A stretch of 64,000 nucleotides of DNA. Source: Rotaria sp. Silwood1. Taxonomy: Eukaryota > Rotifera > Eurotatoria > Philodinida > Philodinidae. The stretch covers positions 186,001 through 250,000 of the forward strand of contig CAJNOP010000081.1 of NCBI GenBank assembly GCA_905250075.1. Reading direction: 5' to 3'. The position numbers were made by a program, and so were the translations under genes. Every line of letters begins with the position of its first letter. Position 1 is the first letter of the stretch. The notes below the pieces were generated by a model. It ran no database searches, was not told where the DNA came from, and worked only from the letters and a program-made list of their open reading frames with translations. Shown here in pieces: positions 24,240 through 34,175 of the stretch.

Positions 24240-25700
24240 CATGTAAATCACATTTCAATGGGTTTAAATCGTGATCAATTGCATTGCAACACAATTTCAA
24301 CGCATTTAAACTCAATATTGATGCATTTTAACTGTACTCTAATCGATTTTGAATGCCATGTAAAGACACATAATTTCATTTCAATGCGTTCGGGTGCGAC
24401 ATAAATGAATGAAAATTCATTTAGAAGAATTTAAATCCGATGTAATGTGTTTCAATTTGAATAAAAACCCAATTGCATTGAATTTCAATCCATTCAGATA
24501 CGATTTAAACTGATTTGGGTGAATGTGAAGCAACTTATGTTGCATTTAAATCTAATTTAAGTGAACATAAATGATATAAGAATCGATTTAAATTGATGTA
24601 AATGGGTTAAAACCCGATTCAACCGAACTTTAATTGAATGTAAATCCATTCACATTGGGTTTTAATGCATTTAGGTTCAATTCAAATTCATTTCAATAGG
24701 GTTTCAACTCATTAAAACCAATTGAAACCTATGCATATTGCAATTTAGTCCTACTTAAGTGCACATAAGTTGTACTTAAATGCGTTTAAACCCATTTTCA
24801 ATGGGTAAGGATTCAATTTCAAAAGATCAAAACTGATTAAATTGGATTTAACGGCATAATATAAATAGAATCAAACTGATTTAAAGGGATTCTAATTCGG
24901 TTCGAATGCATCTTCGTTCAAATTTAAGTACATTTATATTCGAAATAGACGCATTGTAACCCAATTTAAATGAACTGCGATTCAGTTTGAATCAATTAAA
25001 ATTGATCTAAATGGGTTTGAGTCCGGTTAAAGGCCATTTCAATCAGATTTAGACTCACAGAACTCCATTTAAATAGGATGCAAACTTATTTATATCAATC
25101 TAAACTAGCTTATATTGTGTTTCTTTTCAGTTAAGGTTATTGTCAATCCAACTTAAATTCATTTAAATACTATGTATGTGGATTTCAACTCAACTTAAAT
25201 GGATTTAAATGGATATAAATGGGCTTCGGTCCAATGTAAGTTTATTTTGATTATACTTAAACTCATTTAATGGGATTTAAATTCAATGTTAATAAATTTA
25301 AATTCAGTATAAATGTATTTTAAATAATTCAAAAGGGTTCAAATGCAGTTAACGTACATTTCAGTGGGATTTAGACCGATCTATATTTATATTGGACTTA
25401 TATGAATTTAACGGAGGTTCAATTTCATTTAAACTTGGTTTGAACACGTCGAAGTCAATTTAAATCGAGTTTAAATATATTTAAACCCAACTAATATGCA
25501 TTCAGATTTAATATAAATGGCGTTAAACCTAATTGAAATCGATTGAAATTATTTGAAATGAGTTGAAGTGCAACATAAATCCAGTGAGTTTTATTTAATT
25601 GTTTTAACTCCGATTAAAGTGCATTTCGATTGGATTCAAATACATTTAAGTTGGACTGAAATCTATTTAAATGGGATTTGAATTAATATAACCTAGATTA
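24240..25700. repeat. 1.4 kb degenerate array of ATTTAAAT/GGGTTTAAACCC-like palindromic words
   Basis: Throughout this block, variants of ATTTAAATGGG, CATTTAAACC, ATTTAAATTCA and GGGTTTAAA recur every 10-25 bases on both strands, with hardly any other sequence between. The surrounding DNA lacks this. No copy is exact for long and there is no open frame of note. It reads as an old satellite, or an array of self-complementary AT-rich words, that has drifted. Function is unknown. Confidence 0.7.
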
Positions 25701-25849
25701 AAATTTAAAACAAATTCAAGTTTCGTAGTTTCTAATCGTAACTGAAATTGATATTTGAATCAAAATTAATTTTTGGAAATTTAAAAGTATAAAATAAGAC
25801 TAAGTTCAAAACTAAACTAATAGGAAAATGGGATCCTTACAAGAATAGT

Positions 25850-26100
25850 GTATTCACATATAGATTGTGCTAAATAGCTCCTGCATATCTTGTTCCCATC
25901 CAAAAGAGGAGGTATATTCATATACACTTTACATATAGCTCTGAATAGTGCTAAATAACCGATATAAGGGTTAGGTTTTATTCAAAAATCGAAGTATATA
26001 AACATGTGCATGTATATATACTTATGAATATTGTTGAATACCACTTCTATCGATTAATTCTCGGTCCAAAAAGCATAGGGTATATGCATGCATGTATGCC
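25850..26100. repeat. Degenerate tandem repeat with period about 80-90 bases
   Basis: Three units start near 25850, 25928 and 26013. Each shows (T)ACATATAG or TATATAC..ATGAATA, then GCTAAATA or GTTGAATA, then ATTC.. CCAAAA(G)..TATAT. Short and strongly diverged. Confidence 0.45.
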
Positions 26101-26784
26101 TCGTTAAGAAAATCAGTTGTAGTCGGTTTTTGAAAGATATTGTCATGACAGAAATATATAGTAACAAAAGTAACTATGTATTCTAATAGTGTACCGAGTA
26201 TTCTGTCATCTTCTAGATATATGTTTTTGTCTGCCTCTATTCGCTGAAAAATAAATCGAGTGAAATAAAACCATTTCCAGTGTCAGATCTCTACACGCTG
26301 ACTTTTATCATTCTCTTCTCAATCAGCCTTTATAATTAATCATTGCTCGAGAAATAACTTTATGAAAAAGCAAATACAATAGTCGCAAAAAGCCCCGTAT
26401 CCAGTGGAAAGTCCTTAAAATTTCAACCATTCGGGCTTGTATTTTTACCGTAGATAGAACACACTGAACCCTATTGGCAGCCACCAACCTATTCTAGATC
26501 GGTTAATACATACTGCAGTTCTCAGCTCAATACTATCGTCACCTTATGAAGACTGTATCTCAAACATTTCTCGACGTTTTATGCCACATGAACCCTTATT
26601 CGAAAGGTTAATGTTGAAAGAAACTGTCGGCAATAGATGACAAAAAATTACTTTTAAAATAACGGAGATATGGTCTTTATTAACAGCATGCCTGACAAGC
26701 GATAAGTCTTTGTTTTTAGTCTGAGAATAATAACTCGACTTGGTCTCGGCTAATTTCCTTGACAATTGTAGTACAAACTTCTCA

Positions 26785-26850
26785 TTGGCCTAGCGGTTAG
26801 TGATAACATTTTCAGAATCATAATTCGAACCAGACTCGGAATAGAACCAT
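26785..26850 (+). repeat. tRNA-like fragment, possible SINE head
   Basis: TTGGCCTAGCGGTTAGTGAT matches the D-arm/A-box of Leu/Ser-type tRNAs. After a would-be anticodon region with TTTTCAGAAT comes ATTCGAACC, one base from a B-box. The stems do not pair well, so it is unlikely to be a functional tRNA. It lies immediately before the fold-back at 26895. Confidence 0.4.
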
Positions 26851-26894
26851 CATAAAAGCTCAGAAAGCAACAGATTCCCAATGAACAAGATCTC

Positions 26895-27420
26895 GGTAGT
26901 ATGGAGCAGGACTCCGATCTTATGAAATGGGTACAGAGATCCGCATCTAGCAGTATAAAAAAAGTAAATAACTTGTTACATCGTAAAATGACAAGCTAAA
27001 AATTTCTGACGTTGTATTTTTCCTCAATTTTTGTTTAATTTAGACATGATATTGTCAACCATGCTTGTATGTATTACAAAGTATTGTGCAACAATCTATT
27101 GAACTTTGATATTAAGGAAACATCCTGTTTAGGCTCGAACGGGTTCAACTATGGCATCCATGCGTTCACTGGTAATAATGTAGAAATCTAATAAGCTAAA
27201 CGAATTGATTCTGTGTGTGAAACTATCGTTTAATGGGCGCACCTTCTTCATATGAACATCATTGATAGTGCCTTGTGTAAGTTGAACAAAAGTTGAGGAA
27301 AATGTGACATCAGAAAATTTTAGCTTGTCATTTTACGATGTAACATGTTATTGATGTTTTTTTCTAATGTTAAATGCAGATCTCTGTGTGTAGTTCGAAA
27401 AATCAAAGCTCCATCCTATA
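26895..27420. repeat. Fold-back element with nearly 200-base inverted arms
   Basis: The arm 26895-27085 returns inverted at about 27235-27420. The strongest block, TGTTACATCGTAAAATGACA at 26974 onward, is exact in the right arm near 27325-27345. Matches extend outward to ACAGAGATC and ATGGAGC, and inward to CTCAATTTTTGTTTAA. The roughly 150-base centre is unpaired. No transposase frame. Confidence 0.75.
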
Positions 27421-27758
27421 ATGTCGAGATTTCATTGATAAAAAAAACTGTTTTGTTCTAAGTTCTTATGCTGATTCTACCTCGATTCTAACTGATGCTA
27501 TGATTCTGTGAATTTAACCGTTAACTGCTAGACTGATGAGGAGTCGGAGCTGTAATTCATAAGTAAATCAGGCAAGACTAAGTCGAGTTATTACTATTAG
27601 ACTGAAGACAAGAACTTATTGCTTGTCAGACATTTTCATAATGAAGATCATATCCTCAGTGTTTTTAATGTATTTTTTATGAATTTTTGCCCATGCAGTT
27701 TGTCCCGAAACTAGGCATTCGAATGACAGGTCGTACGACATTGAACGTTGAGAAGGAT

Positions 27759-27916
27759 GTAGGTGTGGGTGTGAGTGGGTGGGTGTGGGGTGGGGGTGGG
27801 TGTGTGGGTGTGGGTGTGGGTGTGAGTGGGTGGGTGTGGGGTGTGGCTGTGGGGTGTAGGTGGGTGTAGGTGTGTGTGGGTGGGTGTGGGTGGGTGTGGG
27901 TGTGGTTGTGGGTGTA
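27759..27916 (+). repeat. G-rich telomere-like block, degenerate (TGTGGG)n
   Basis: About 158 bases made almost only of T and G, with around eleven exact TGTGGG hexamers and variants such as TGTGAG, TGGGTGGG and TGTGGT. A higher-order duplication is visible: about 30 bases starting GTGTGGGTGTGAGTGGG recur about 57 bases later. TGTGGG is, from memory, the telomere repeat reported for bdelloid rotifers. The orientation is that of a chromosome arm ending towards higher coordinates. It could instead be an ordinary GT-rich minisatellite. Confidence 0.7.
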
Positions 27917-27937
27917 GATACAGATCTTGTGTTTATG

Positions 27938-27973
27938 CACACGCACAACCCACACCCACATCCACACACCCAA
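27938..27973 (-). repeat. C-rich telomere-like block facing the G-rich block
   Basis: CACACGCACAACCCACACCC and the following bases contain two exact CCCACA hexamers and variants, the complement of the preceding block. The two are separated by about 21 bases of ordinary sequence, so the pair sits head to head. The glycosyltransferase remnant begins directly at its right edge. Confidence 0.6.
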
Positions 27974-28484
27974 ACAGTTGTCAAATCAGTTCCAAATGTA
28001 ATGTATTTAATTATTGGTCAAACTCGTCCACAAATTCAAATGTCTCAAGGAGAGTCTTATCGTCAAGAGCTTGAACACAATGTAACTGCATATGATTTGG
28101 CCAACAATGTTTGTTTCATTATTAAATATGTGGATGACAACGAACTTCTTGTTTATCTTGGTGCCATAGATATTTTTTTTAACGCCTTACACTAATAAAG
28201 ATTAATATGTAAGTGGTACACTTTCTTTGGCAGTAGGTTTAGGCCAGGGTGTCATTTCAACACCCTATTTATATGCCAAAGAATTGTTAGACAATGGTCG
28301 TGGTTTCCTAACTACATTCAATGATCATGTTTCATTGAGTTCATTAATTATTAACCTATTTCAAAATGATGATAAACTCAATACAGCTGGTCAAAATGCC
28401 TATAACTTTGGTCATCCAATGGTTTGGTCCATTGTAGGAACCAGACTTCAGGAACTCTGTTGTGAACTAGTTTTTTCTGTTTGA
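27974..28484 (+). pseudogene. Broken C-terminal half of a bacterial-type group 1 (GT4) glycosyltransferase
   Basis: The frame from 27974 reads PNVMYLIIGQT, GESYRQELE and VDDNELLVYLGAIDI, the nucleotide-sugar-binding half of GT4 enzymes. At the run of eight T (28173-28180) homology moves to the next frame. There TPYTNKD is followed by a TAA at 28203-28205 where the family usually has a sense codon, and then SGTLSLAVGLGQGVISTPY, AKELLDNGRG and ending MVWSIVGTRLQEL before a TGA at 28482. The N-terminal acceptor half is missing; the homology starts at the telomere-like repeat. One frameshift, one nonsense codon and the truncation together say pseudogene, although the T-run shift alone could be a sequencing error. 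No intron is visible. Close relatives I know are bacterial, suggesting horizontal transfer. Confidence 0.8.
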
Positions 28485-31127
28485 AAACTGTTCATCACGA
28501 GAGTACATTTAAAAAAGACTATGACTCACACAATAAATATTAATCAAGAGCATTTTTTCTTATTAGTTATTCGCAATTTTTTATAAATTCAAAACTAACA
28601 GTTTTATAATTTTTCAAATCTATTTTCATGTTATTCCCTAACAATTAAATTTTCCTAATTACTAACTATGCTAATGACATTTATTTGAAAATAAATTCTA
28701 TCAACAGTTTCTTTTCACATATATGTCGTCATTTTATGATAGTTGTATATTTAAAAGGTCATAGTTATAGATCTGGTCGAAAAAAGTAAAATGACTTTAT
28801 TAGAAGTGTGATTAGAACAGATGTTTTTTGTTCCATGAGTCTGATATGACTATCGTAAAAAAGTTTTTCTTCATCAATATCTGTCTTTTGATACCATTTG
28901 TCCTAAATCGAAGTTAAATTACTCGATGGTGATTATTGTTTGACAAATGACAAAGCTACTGAATCTTCATTTACCGTCGCTTGATTGTTTCCTTTACCTA
29001 TTTTGTATTAAACTCAGGTTTGAATTGGTTTAATTTTCTAGACTTTGACTGTGTATTGAATATTTTCCGCTAAGTTCTCATTAAACTGTATTCATGCCTT
29101 TTTTTTCTATATGAAATATTTTTTTATTGAATACATTACAATGGAGAATAGAAAAAGTTCAAACAGAAATTTTCTCACAAAAAAAAAAATAAGCAAAAAA
29201 AGTATTCTTATCTGTACGTGAGTATGTGGAAACAAAATGTGAATAGAGCTTCAGGATATGAAGTATAACCGTGTATAAAAAAAAATTATTCCCTGTGTGA
29301 TTATGATAAATGAAGATATTTCAGAAATATTTTTTTTACTTATTTTTACTATTTGAAGCCGACATTCATTTCAATAAATAGCCGAATCTCTGACTCTTGT
29401 AGGAATAACTATTTCGATGATTTTGAAATCAAAGAATTTTGAAAATCTGATCAAGCATATGTGATGATATGAATATGCATACATTAAAATATGCAATTTT
29501 GAAAGTTGTTGCTCTGGCAGATCAATGCTTACATCAATTCTGCTCTATATCATCGTAACAACATGAATTGCTTTTCAGAAGTAAACCCTTACTTCTTGAA
29601 GGAAATGTATCAACTGCATTTTTTAATCTATTAGAGACCCAGAAGAAATGTTCCATTCTAACGCATTTCACTTTTGCACAATGTTTTTTGTAATTGTATG
29701 CGTAAAGGTATAAATGATGTAACATATTGTTGTATAACGAAGAAGTGATTGTTTAGCATAAGGTTTATTGGAAGGTAACTATTCGATATTGAATGACCAC
29801 GGTCACAATGACAAATTAGGTGCATTAGAAATAAAAATTTTCGATACCAGAGCGAGTTTTTGCTTAAGAAGAGAAACTGAATTCAATTGTTTCGATTGCT
29901 GTTGCATCATTGATGCTTTCATTATTGAATTGATTAACGTTGAGAATTTTACCTTTTACTGTACTGAATTTTGTATTAAAATTTTATTTCAAATCAAATG
30001 TCGCCATTTTTTTGTACTTTGTTTCACTTGTCGAAATGAACTTGAAAATTATTTGGTTATAGAGCATTGAACTTCATAATGTACGTCCTCCAAAGTATGA
30101 ATAACATGTACTTCCATGATATACAATCATTCTATTTCTTTATTGTAATATTAAGTAGTCAAACATGAATTCATTTTATACCTTTAGAAATCAATATAAT
30201 AGGCAATTATTTAGAAAATACGGTGCAAAATATTACTGTCATTCTTATATCATCAATATCATTCAATTCTCTTATTATGACGTGGTATATGTAGAGATAA
30301 GTAGTGTTTCAGTTTGTTTCTCAATAATAGAAAAACTTACTGATTAAAACATTATCAAGAGATAGCTATTGAACTGTAATCAAAGCAGATGTTGCGATGA
30401 TGAAAATAAGTAGACAGTAGAGAAATCTGCAGTCTCTCAGGACAATGCTTTTTAATACTAATACATAATGTTATATGTAGGTTCCTATATTGAGTGTTAC
30501 CTGCAGATTTTAAGTATCTTTATCTACCTATTATTTATTCAATAATTCTTGTATAGAAAAACGAATGCAACGAATATTCTAGTGCTTTGATAGTTTTAAC
30601 TACATGCTGTTTCACCTCTATTGTTTACTTAAAACAAACAAAAGTCTTCATTCACTTACACGAAGTGCTGTCTTTGAATGTGAACGCATTGATAAGTGTT
30701 GTGACGGTGATGAAAGTAAAATGTACCTGTATGTCGTTTAAAATCAAAATATAACAACAAAGTTGGTTTGAAAATACTTAGACGACAAAATTTAATAGAT
30801 AAGAGCTCTATAAAGTAAGGTGTGTAGCGCCCTCTGGTACCTTCGATTTTTTTAAAAATTCAAACAGAACAAATACATTCACATAAACAAACGAATAAAC
30901 TCAAATAATTATTTATCTCAAATATGATATATGATTGATCGAATAAATATATATGATCAACGATTGGTAAATGATTTAATTTAGAATTTACACACAAATA
31001 GAAGAAAATCCATTGTCTTACTTTTTTTTATTACTTTTCTTTATTATCATCATTTTTATAGATATTTTGTTATAATTTTTATTTAATTAACAAATAAATC
31101 TAGTATTCCTTTTAAGATTTTTCTATC
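28485..31127. other. Gene-poor interval downstream of the glycosyltransferase remnant
   Basis: About 2.6 kb of AT-rich DNA. A 100-codon frame at 29768-30070, rich in Cys and Phe, and a 63-codon minus-strand frame at 29534-29725 match nothing I know and look like chance. The right end should contain the promoter of the CACUL1-like gene. Confidence 0.55.
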
Positions 31128-33276
31128 ATGACTGAAAGCTATGGTTTTCTTCAATTCTGTATGTGAATTATTTTGTTTTTTCTTAAAAAAATTTTCTCAA
31201 TAACGTTCATATTTTCATAGTATTTAATAAGTATTCCGAGACAGAATATTTGTCTGAAGCTTGGATACCAATAAATGAAATTCTCAAACAGTTTCTTCAA
31301 AATTCAATTGAAAATTTTAAACCAACATCATATCAAGCTATTTATTGGTATAAAATTTGAAAGAAGAAAAAATTTTTTAATTAAATATCTATTTATTAAA
31401 TATTCTAGCAAAGTATATAAAAGTACATGTAAAGGTTATAAAGAACGATTATTTAATGATTTAAAAAATCTTATTACAGAACATTGTTTGAATCTGAAAA
31501 TACAAATAGATGAAAGTGTAAGATTTTAAAATTATTTTTATTAATTAGATATCATTGAAATTATTAGATAAAAAAAGTAATCGATGATTGTTCAAATACT
31601 CATATGAACATTTTTATTCATCAATTTACTGATTTTCTTCATCAATATCATCGAGCTATTCAAGCTATTGTTCCACTTTTTGTAAGAAATATTCATAGAA
31701 AAAATTTTCATCTTCTTACTTTGATTATATTTTATTTTTTTTTAGCATTATCTTGTTAGTTTTCTTTTTATATTAAAAAAAAAAACCATATATATCAAAT
31801 TTACTATTTTTGATTGATCAAGGATGTTGCTTATGTTAGACCAAAAATGAGATCAACAATTGAACATGAATTATTATTTCTTTATAAAACAGTTATTATT
31901 GAATATCATATTAATCATGTTTTTGGTAAATAATTAAACATTTCATTTTCATTCGTATTGAAATATTTATGTTTGTTTTTTTTTGCAGCTGTACTTCAAC
32001 AGCTTATTAATGCATCGGATAGTTCATCTATGGAAAGAATTAATTTATTATTACATTTAATAAATGATATCACACCAGGTACATACATATGATTCATATA
32101 TTTTTCTTTTATTAATAAGAATTAGTTTTAAATAGAATCTGCTATAAAAAAACGTGATCTATTTAAACGATATTACAATGGTGAAGATGTACTCCATGAA
32201 ATAATGTCTAATGAAGAACATATGATAACATCGACATCGTTCGTATTTTAATGAGTGTTGTTGATCTTATCTAATCATTGTTTTCTAGGCGAACGGCTTC
32301 AAAACGATCAGTTGATGATTTACCAGGCGAAGAAGGTAAAAAAGAACAACATTTTTTTAATTGCTATCAGTAGTATGAAGAGTGTGAAATATATTTGATT
32401 TAACTTTAATGTACGTGTCGAAAAACATTTTTAAAGAGTAATAACTATGTTTGAATTAAACATCTCGTCATCTTTATGTTGATCTACGTTTAATTAAAAA
32501 AGTTAAATTAGGGGTGAGAAAGTTATTGTTATTTTTTTTTGTTATTAATAACAATAACAATAACATTAACTTTTTTATTTAGAAAAATCAATGAAACAAG
32601 TCTAAGCATAGTTTGCACCAACNNNNNNNNNNNNNNNNNNNNNNNNNNNNNNNNNNNNNNNNNNNNNNNNNNNNNNNNNNNNNNNNNNNNNNNNNNNNNN
32701 NNNNNNNNNNNNNNNNNNNNNNCTCTGCAGAAGTTCTTTCAGCATAAACATATGTATAAAAATTGGCTCCTTCACCTGGCTATTGATTAACAAAGTAATT
32801 AGTGAATATCACTCTAACCATATGAGAAAAATATCGGAAAATTTCAGAATAGTTTAGACAATACGAACCGCATCTATGGTGAAATTTTTAGTAAGATCGA
32901 ATTCCTAACAACCAACTTTCAAGAGATTGTGAAGAAGGATTTGTACAGTTTTAAATTGGTTTTGAACTTCTCATTCAGTTATAAGCGCATTTTTTCGATT
33001 TTCTACACGTAGTTTTCAATGAGCTGCTTCGATCCGAAGTATTTTTTGAAACTAAAATACATGAAGTAAAGATCGATGTTCTTTTTTTACTGATACCTCC
33101 TCTAAACAAAAGTCTCTATCGTTAATGTTTTCAGCGTACAACGTCACTAAAAAATGACTCGATACATATGACATACTTGGTTTTCATTATGTACAAATAT
33201 TTAATTCTTTTCTTTAGATCAACCATCGGCGAAGCGTACAACGAATATGATTAAATCGCCACATACAGATAATTAA
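31128..33276 (+). CDS. Cullin N-terminal-domain protein, CACUL1-like
   Basis: Nine exons join in phase to 260 residues: 31128-31158, 31221-31347, 31409-31517, 31568-31681, 31823-31925, 31989-32078, 32136-32238, 32289-32335, 33218-33276. The sequence LKQFLQNSIENFKPTSYQAIY, then CKVYKSTCKGYKERLFNDL, then FIHQFTDFLHQYHRAIQAIVP resembles the cullin repeat region of CDK2-associated cullin domain protein 1. There is no C-terminal cullin homology domain and no neddylation site, so it is not a true cullin. The tail has basic clusters (KRSVDD, SAKRTT) that may be a nuclear signal. In mammals CACUL1 promotes CDK2 activity and the G1/S transition; extending that role here is inference. The last intron (32336-33217) contains an assembly gap and a dispersed repeat, so a missing exon there cannot be excluded. 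Confidence 0.65.
32623..32722. other. Assembly gap of 100 N in the last intron of the CACUL1-like gene
   Basis: One hundred consecutive N. The exons on either side are in phase. Confidence 0.99.
32735..33105. repeat. Dispersed repeat, copy A
   Basis: Starting just after the gap, this intron sequence aligns over about 350 bases, by eye at roughly two-thirds identity, with 61238-61740 in the cadherin gene. Both have AGTGAATATC/AGCGAATATC, ACCATATGAGAAA/ACTATATGAGAAA, TCTATGGTGAAATTT/TCTATAATGAAATTT and CATTCAGTTAT. No coding frame; likely an old non-autonomous transposon. Confidence 0.55.
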
Positions 33277-34175
33277 AATTTTGTTCTTTAATATTCATGT
33301 ATAGTTTTGATATTCTTTTTACCATATGCAATAGTAACGCATGACTTTGAAGCTTGTAAAAATATTCTATTTTGAAGAAAAAAGAAAATAAAGTTTTGTT
33401 TGAAATTTTTTTTTTTCTTCTGTTTACATTTTTATAAATCAAAGTTTTAAAATAATATGATTTTATTTAACTGTTTTTTATTTATCGATGATAGAATAAA
33501 TCAACCAATCGAAGTTCTCGCATCTATGTAACAATGATGTACTCAACCAGTAAATCTTCATTAGTATTTCACTTTTATTCTTATCAGGGGAAAAAACACT
33601 AAAATAATGCATTCTTTCATCAATTTTTACATTTCAATGAATAGAAAAGTGCGAAAACTTGTTTTTCTATATGCATGTAATTTAATATTTTGTCGTTTTT
33701 GAATTTCTTCGAAACAAATTATCGTTTGAATTAGTGAGAAAATAATCAAGTAAAATTTATTAAGTCACATATTTAACATATATTTGATCTATTCCAATGA
33801 TGTTTAAAAAAAAATCGATGTCTTAAATCTGGACATCGATTTCGTTATTACGAGTCAAACACAAAAAATATTAAAATTATAAACTATTTTGAATTTGTCT
33901 TTTTTATTTTCGTATATGAATAAATTGCGAAAACATAAAAACGATGGTGTTTATTTTTCTTAGTGAACTACTGCCCTCTGAATTCAGTTGATAGTATTGT
34001 TTGGAAGGATATTTTTCATGTAATTTGATTGCACAACGATGACTTACGTTTGATGGCAAAAGAGAGGAAGAAAGAGAATATTTTTGTCCATTCGTCTTAT
34101 TTATTTTGTTATTTTTGTGATAATAAAAAGTCTCTGAATCTTCATGAATCTATGATTTAAGATATAAAATTTAAA
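33277..34175. other. Intergenic stretch between the CACUL1-like and RING-UBR genes
   Basis: An AATAAA at 33387-33392 is the probable poly(A) signal of the CACUL1-like gene. The rest is AT-rich with no exon, and the promoter of the gene at 34176 is expected in its right half. Confidence 0.55.

Noticed and set aside
26544..26765. 73-codon minus-strand frame near the tRNA-like piece
   Set aside because: No recognisable motif, no start context and surrounded by repeats.
27616..27984. Long open frames on both strands made of His/Thr/Pro or Gly/Val/Trp repeats
   Set aside because: They are translations of the TG/CA-rich telomere-like block and have no protein character.
30828..30842. GCGCCCTCTGGT resembling a CTCF site
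   Set aside because: Only part of the motif matches and I cannot say that this organism has a CTCF with that specificity; a single hit in 64 kb is expected by chance.
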